Below, piece by piece: positions 60,026 to 64,000 of a stretch of DNA of 64,000 bases. The notes below the pieces were generated by a model. It saw nothing but the letters and a program-made list of their open reading frames with translations. It ran no database searches and was not told the DNA's origin. Source of the stretch: RSA9 sp036381195 (GTDB lineage Bacteria; Gemmatimonadota; Gemmatimonadetes; Longimicrobiales; RSA9); contig DASVDH010000047.1 in assembly GCA_036381195.1 (NCBI GenBank), positions 44,156 to 108,155 of the forward strand. The letters are read 5' to 3'. A program made the position numbers and the translations under genes. Numbering within the stretch: position 1 is the first letter of the stretch; each line of letters starts with the position of its first letter.

Positions 60026-62373
60026 ACGTCGGCATCCGCGGCGCGCCAGCGCGCGGGGACGCGGTCCCAGCGATCATCATCGCCGTGCCGATGGTCGCGC
60101 CCGCGGAAGCGCTCCTCCTCCCACCGCAACTGCTCGCGCCACCGCTCCTGCTCCCGCTCCCACCGCTGCTGCTCACGGCGCAGTCGCTCCTGCTCGCGCT
60201 GCAGCCGCTCCTGCTCGCGCTGCAGCTCCCGCTCGAGGTCCCGCAGCGCGCGCTGCAGCGTCCGCTCGACCGTGCGTCCGAGCCGCTCCAGGTCCCGGCC
60301 GTCCGGTGCAACGGCGCGCAGCTCGCGCTCGACCTCCGGCCCCAGCTCGCGCAGCAGCATGTCGGGCAGCGCGTCGAGCCAGCCGCGCGGCACCTCGATC
60401 GTGCCGCCCGCGATGCGCGGCAGCTCCCACTCGCGCCACCGCGGCCGCCACCACGGCCACCAGTCCTCGTCCCCCGCGATCCGGCGCATCATCGCGCCCC
60501 ATGCCGCGGCCGGCGCCGTGCCGCCCGTCGCACGCGCGGCGATCGGCCGCGGCTGGTCGAAGCCGATCCAGATCCCCGCGACGCGCCGCGTCGTGTAGCC
60601 CACGAACCAGGCATCGGTCCAGTCGTCGGTCGTGCCGGTCTTGCCGGCAGCCGGGCCGCGGTAGCCCGCGCCCCGCACGGCGCGGCCGGTCCCTTCCTCG
60701 ACGACGTCCGCGAGCAGCTCCGTCATCTGCCGTGCGACGTCGCGCTCCATCACCTCCCGCGTCTCGGCCTCCGGCTCCCACAGCACGCGGCCGTCCGCGT
60801 CCTCGACACGCAGGATGAAGCGCGGCGCCGCAGCACGGCCGTCGGCGGCGAACGCGGTGTACGCCGCGGTCAGCTCGAGCGGCGTCGCCTCCGCGATGCC
60901 CAGCGCGAGCATCGGCGTGCGCCGCAACTCGCCGCGGAACCCGGCGCGCCGCGCCAGCTCCACGATCTCGCCCGGGCCGACCGCCTCCGCCAGCCGGACC
61001 GACGGAACGTTGCGCGAGTAGACCAGCGCATCGTGCAGCGTGACGTAGCCGGTGAAGCGGCCGTCGTAGTTCTGCGGCTCCCAGACCTTGCCGTCCGCGG
61101 CGAGGCGGTAGGGCGTGTCCTCGAGCCAGTCGGAAGGGCGATAGCCGTGCCCGAGCGCCGCGGCGTAGACGAACGGCTTGAACGCGCTGCCCGTCTGCCG
61201 CCGCCCCAGCACCGCGCGGTTGTACGACGAGTGCGCGTAGTTGCGCCCGCCCACCAGCGCGAGCACGTCGCCCGTGCGCGCGTCCAGCACGACCGCCGCG
61301 CCCTGGAGGTACTCCGTCTCCGGCGATGACGCGTCGTGCCGCGCCAGCCGCGGGCCGGTGAACCGGCCGAACGCGCCGTTCTCGACGCGCCGGATCTGCC
61401 GCTCGAGCTCCTCCTCCGCCGCGCGCTGCGCCTCGAGGTCGATCGCCGTCGTGATGCGCAGCGGCCGCCGGTAGAGCTCTGCGCCGAGCTCCTCTTCGAG
61501 CAGCTCGCGCACGACCTGCACGTAGTAGGGGGCGACGAGGCGCACGCCCTTCGTCTCCCGCGCCGCCGCGAGGCGCAGCGGCCGGCCCCGCGCCTTCTCG
61601 GCCTCCTCCGCATCGATGCGGCCCTGCTCCACCATCAGCGAGAGCACCAGGTCGCGCCGCGCGCGCGCCTCCTCGGGCCGACGCCGCGGGTCGTAGTACG
61701 ACGGCGCGCGCGGCAGCGCGGCGAGCAGCGCGGCCTGCTCGAGCGAGAGCGACTTCGCGGACCTGCCGAAGTACTGCCGCGCCGCGGACTCGATCCCGTA
61801 CGCGCCGTTGCCGAAGTAGATGTGGTTGAGGTAGAGCTCCAGGATCTCGTCCTTGGTGAACCGCTCCTCGATCTCGCGCGCGACCCGCATTTCGAGCAGC
61901 TTGCGCCAGAGCGTGCGCTCGCGGGCAGGCAGCCGCTCCGCGAACACGTTGCGCGCGAGCTGCATCGTGATCGTGCTGAAGCCCTCCCGAACCTCGCCGG
62001 CCAGCAGGTTGGCGAGCGCCGCCGCCGGCACGCGCCACCAGTCCACGCCCTCGTGCTCGTAGAACCGCTTGTCCTCGACCGCGAGGAACGCCGCCGGCAC
62101 GTGCTCTGGCAGGTCCTCGAGCCGCACGAGCGGGTGCCGCGCCGGGCTCAGGTCCGCGAAGCGCCGGCCTTCGCGGTCCAGCAGCACGGACGCGTTGCCG
62201 GGCTGGTACGCGGCGAGCCGCGTCACGTCCGGGCAGCCCGCGATGCCGCAGCGCTCCCATGAGAGCGCCGCCAGCGCGACGCAGAGGATGAGGAGGAGCC
62301 ACAGCGTGCGCGAGCGCAACACGCGCCGGAGAAGGGACCGCCACGGGAGGGACGGTGGGGAGAGTTCACGCAT
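60022..62373 (-). CDS. Class A penicillin-binding protein (PBP1a type) with Arg/Glu repeat tail
   Basis: The 783-residue protein has one N-terminal membrane helix (LWLLLILCVALAALSW), a GT51 glycosyltransferase domain (FLAVEDKRFYEHEGVDWWRV, GFSTITMQLARNVF, ELYLNHIYFGNGAYGIESAA) and a transpeptidase with S-x-x-K in TGSAFKPF, SRN in YSRNVPS and KTG in AAGKTGTTDDW. It polymerises and cross-links peptidoglycan. The last 90 residues are unusual: seven-residue steps of the REQERLQ type make a highly charged helix ending in a His/Asp-rich patch. AGGA precedes the ATG. The esterase gene overlaps its stop. Confidence 0.94.
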   Translation of the reverse strand: MRELSPPSLPWRSLLRRVLRSRTLWLLLILCVALAALSWERCGIAGCPDVTRLAAYQPGNASVLLDREGRRFADLSPARHPLVRLEDLPEHVPAAFLAVEDKRFYEHEGVDWWRVPAAALANLLAGEVREGFSTITMQLARNVFAERLPARERTLWRKLLEMRVAREIEERFTKDEILELYLNHIYFGNGAYGIESAARQYFGRSAKSLSLEQAALLAALPRAPSYYDPRRRPEEARARRDLVLSLMVEQGRIDAEEAEKARGRPLRLAAARETKGVRLVAPYYVQVVRELLEEELGAELYRRPLRITTAIDLEAQRAAEEELERQIRRVENGAFGRFTGPRLARHDASSPETEYLQGAAVVLDARTGDVLALVGGRNYAHSSYNRAVLGRRQTGSAFKPFVYAAALGHGYRPSDWLEDTPYRLAADGKVWEPQNYDGRFTGYVTLHDALVYSRNVPSVRLAEAVGPGEIVELARRAGFRGELRRTPMLALGIAEATPLELTAAYTAFAADGRAAAPRFILRVEDADGRVLWEPEAETREVMERDVARQMTELLADVVEEGTGRAVRGAGYRGPAAGKTGTTDDWTDAWFVGYTTRRVAGIWIGFDQPRPIAARATGGTAPAAAWGAMMRRIAGDEDWWPWWRPRWREWELPRIAGGTIEVPRGWLDALPDMLLRELGPEVERELRAVAPDGRDLERLGRTVERTLQRALRDLERELQREQERLQREQERLRREQQRWEREQERWREQLRWEEERFRGRDHRHGDDDRWDRVPARWRAADADV

Positions 62374-62613
62374 GGCCGTCCTGCCCTGCTCGAGGAGACG
62401 TTCGAACGGGTTGTACGCGCAGCAGGGGGTGAGGTTTCCCGGCGCCCGGCCGGGCCAGCGCTCGCGGACCTGCCCGTACTGCCGGTCAGATGCGCTTCGG
62501 AAGGCGGAGGGTTGCGCGGTGCCCCGCGCCCAGGCGGTCGGCGCGACTCGCCCGGGGCCCAGGAGGAACCGCGTCGCATCCGGGCCACCCGCGGTCCACG
62601 CGCAGGCGCCGGA

Positions 62614-63999
62614 TCACGCTGCCGGCGCGTGGCGCGGCCAGGGCCGCAGCGCCTCGAGCTGCCGCGCCACGCTCAGCAATAGCGGCTCGCCGCCCGGCCG
62701 CACGACGAGCTGCACGGACAGCGGCACGCCGCTCGAGTGGCGGCCCGCCGGCACCGCGGCCGCCGGCCAGCGCGCGTAGTTCCACGGCCCGGTGAACGGC
62801 GCGAAGCGCGTGTTGACGGCGACGTTCGCGAGCCAGCCGCGCTCGCTCCAGCGCACGGCGCGCGGCGGCGGCGCGGCCAGCGTCGGCGTGACGAGCAGGT
62901 CCAGATCGCGGAAGGAGTCCGCCATGAGCGCGCCGTACGCGTCGCGGTGCTCGAGGCTGAACAGGCCCAGCCGGCGGGCGACGCGGCCCGCACGGATGTG
63001 CGCGCGCGTGCGGGGCTCCAGCGCGTCGAGCGCGATGCGCGCCTGCGATGCCGCCGCATCGAACTCCATCGCGACGATCGCGAACCAGCCGGCGAACAGC
63101 GGCAGCCCGAGCCGCGCCGGCGTCGGAGGGTCCGCTTCCCGGACCGCGTGGCCCGCGCGCTCGAGCAGCCGCGCCGTCTCGAGCGCCGCTGCGGCGTACT
63201 CGCGGTCCACGCCGATCAGCGGCGCGAGCGGCGAGCGCACCGACACGCCGATGCGCAGCGGCCGCTCCGGCTCCGCCACCGCCGCGAGCTCCGGACGCGC
63301 CGCCATCACGGAGAGGACCAGCGCCGCGTCCTCGACCGTCGTCGCCAGCACGCCGTTCTCGACCAGGCCGCACCAGTCCGTGGGGCCAAGCCCGCACGGC
63401 ACCACGCCCGGCCCCGGCTTGAGGCCGAAGAGTCCGCACGCGGCCGCGGGGATGCGGATCGAGCCCAGCCCATCGTTGCCGTGCGCGACCGGAACCATCC
63501 CGGCCGCCACCGCCGCGGCACTGCCGCCGGACGAGCCGCCCGCGCTCCGCTCCGGCGCCCACGGGCTGCGCGCGATCCCCGTCGCGCCGTCGCTCGTGCC
63601 CCAGACGCCGAGCTCCGGCATGCGCGTGATGCCCACGACGACGGCGCCCGCCGCCCGCAGCCGCGCGACGACCGGGTGGTCCGCCGGCGCCGGCTCCCGC
63701 GGGGCGTTGTGAGCCCCCAGCCCGAGCGGCTCGCCCGCGACCGGCACGTTGTCCTTCACCGCGACCGGCACGCCCGCCAGCGGCAGCGCGCCCAGGTCCG
63801 CCCGTCGCGCCAGCGCCTCCGCCTCGGCGACCGCCGCGTCCGCGCGCACGCGCACGAACGCGCCCACGCGCGCGTCCAGCTCCGCGATGCGCTCGAGGTG
63901 CGCGCGCACGATGTCCGCCGGGGAGACGCGGCCCGCGCGGACGTCGTTCGCAATGGCCGCGGCGGTCAGCTCGGTGAGACGGAGGGTGGCTTCCGGCAT
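62614..63999 (-). CDS. Amidase signature family protein
   Basis: The 461-residue enzyme carries the Ser-cisSer-Lys triad: Lys82 in VAVKDNV, cis-Ser156 in AGGSSGGSAAA and nucleophile Ser180 in GNDGLGSIRIPA, with the usual spacings of 74 and 24 residues. The rest follows the family (PLAGVPVAVKDN, LFGLKPGPG, a C-terminal SVQLVVRPGGE). Substrates range from amides to aryl-acylamides or a GatA-like role, but no gatB or gatC is nearby. The ATG sits one base from the window edge, so an upstream extension cannot be excluded. The 240 bp to the penicillin-binding protein gene show nothing. Confidence 0.92.
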   Translation of the reverse strand: MPEATLRLTELTAAAIANDVRAGRVSPADIVRAHLERIAELDARVGAFVRVRADAAVAEAEALARRADLGALPLAGVPVAVKDNVPVAGEPLGLGAHNAPREPAPADHPVVARLRAAGAVVVGITRMPELGVWGTSDGATGIARSPWAPERSAGGSSGGSAAAVAAGMVPVAHGNDGLGSIRIPAAACGLFGLKPGPGVVPCGLGPTDWCGLVENGVLATTVEDAALVLSVMAARPELAAVAEPERPLRIGVSVRSPLAPLIGVDREYAAAALETARLLERAGHAVREADPPTPARLGLPLFAGWFAIVAMEFDAAASQARIALDALEPRTRAHIRAGRVARRLGLFSLEHRDAYGALMADSFRDLDLLVTPTLAAPPPRAVRWSERGWLANVAVNTRFAPFTGPWNYARWPAAAVPAGRHSSGVPLSVQLVVRPGGEPLLLSVARQLEALRPWPRHAPAA

Positions 64000-64000
64000 G

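Noticed and set aside
1..64000. tRNA, rRNA, riboswitch or phage attachment sites
   Set aside because: Spacers were read on both strands and no cloverleaf-like sequence, conserved rRNA segment, known riboswitch core or integrase gene was seen; a covariance-model scan was not possible.

Overview
The window is a stretch of very GC-rich (roughly 70 percent) bacterial chromosome with about 43 intact protein genes, several gene remnants and no rRNA, tRNA, CRISPR array, prophage or full insertion sequence that I can recognise. The gene set points to Gemmatimonadota or a near relative: a PadR regulator paired with an 879-residue two-module FtsX-type permease (the 'acidobacterial duplicated orphan permease' type), a very long coiled-coil protein, a tricorn-type S41 protease next to a large M14 peptidase, many lipoproteins, and purine-rich Shine-Dalgarno sequences with frequent TGATG and ATGA overlaps. 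The phylum is an inference; no marker gene in the window settles it.

Layout. 1-8.5 kb: two secreted proteins of unknown function, an amidohydrolase translationally coupled to a frameshifted DUF1622 membrane protein, a polyprenyl-phosphate sugar transferase, a multicopper oxidase with an extra N-terminal domain, and a short-chain dehydrogenase. 8.8-20.5 kb: a small lipoprotein, a lipoprotein zinc metalloprotease with Ig-like/IPT modules, citrate synthase, an 880-bp intergenic region made of 18-bp degenerate tandem repeats bracketed by inverted GC-rich repeats, the 891-residue coiled-coil protein, a beta-lactamase-fold serine hydrolase, and a phosphate transporter with its DUF47/PhoU-like partner. 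20.8-27.1 kb: a lipoprotein and a tightly packed five-gene operon (LolA-like protein, two FtsX-type permeases, ATPase, outer-membrane barrel) that looks like a complete envelope-spanning export machine; it is my main candidate for a poorly described system. 27.5-34 kb: an AbiEi-wHTH/DUF559 protein with a palindrome over its start codon, divergent LysR and lipoprotein genes, a histidine kinase remnant, and the ADOP permease/PadR pair with a 21-bp inverted repeat upstream.

34-42.3 kb is a decayed accessory zone: a minisatellite-like array, REP-like GC palindromes, a 363-bp element with perfect 25-bp terminal inverted repeats (MITE-like), and fragments of ftsH, a sulfatase and soxR, mixed with intact genes (endonuclease/phosphatase, aldo/keto reductase, Spy-like protein, YetF-like DUF421 protein, BASS transporter, SRPBCC protein). 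The soxR remnant has lost its middle but faces an intact 19-bp-spacer MerR/SoxR-type promoter that drives an FAD-linked oxidase.

42.3-64 kb is dense metabolic and envelope coding: FAD oxidase, Old Yellow Enzyme-type Fe-S flavoprotein, soluble aldose dehydrogenase, NhaP/TrkA antiporter, tricorn-like protease diverging from an M14 peptidase, a type I phosphodiesterase, a small frameshifted remnant, acyl-CoA thioesterase II, an esterase coupled to a class A penicillin-binding protein with an unusual Arg/Glu-rich tail, and an amidase. The common theme is a diderm scavenging and envelope-maintenance lifestyle with many exported hydrolases. Broken frames may partly be sequencing or assembly errors.
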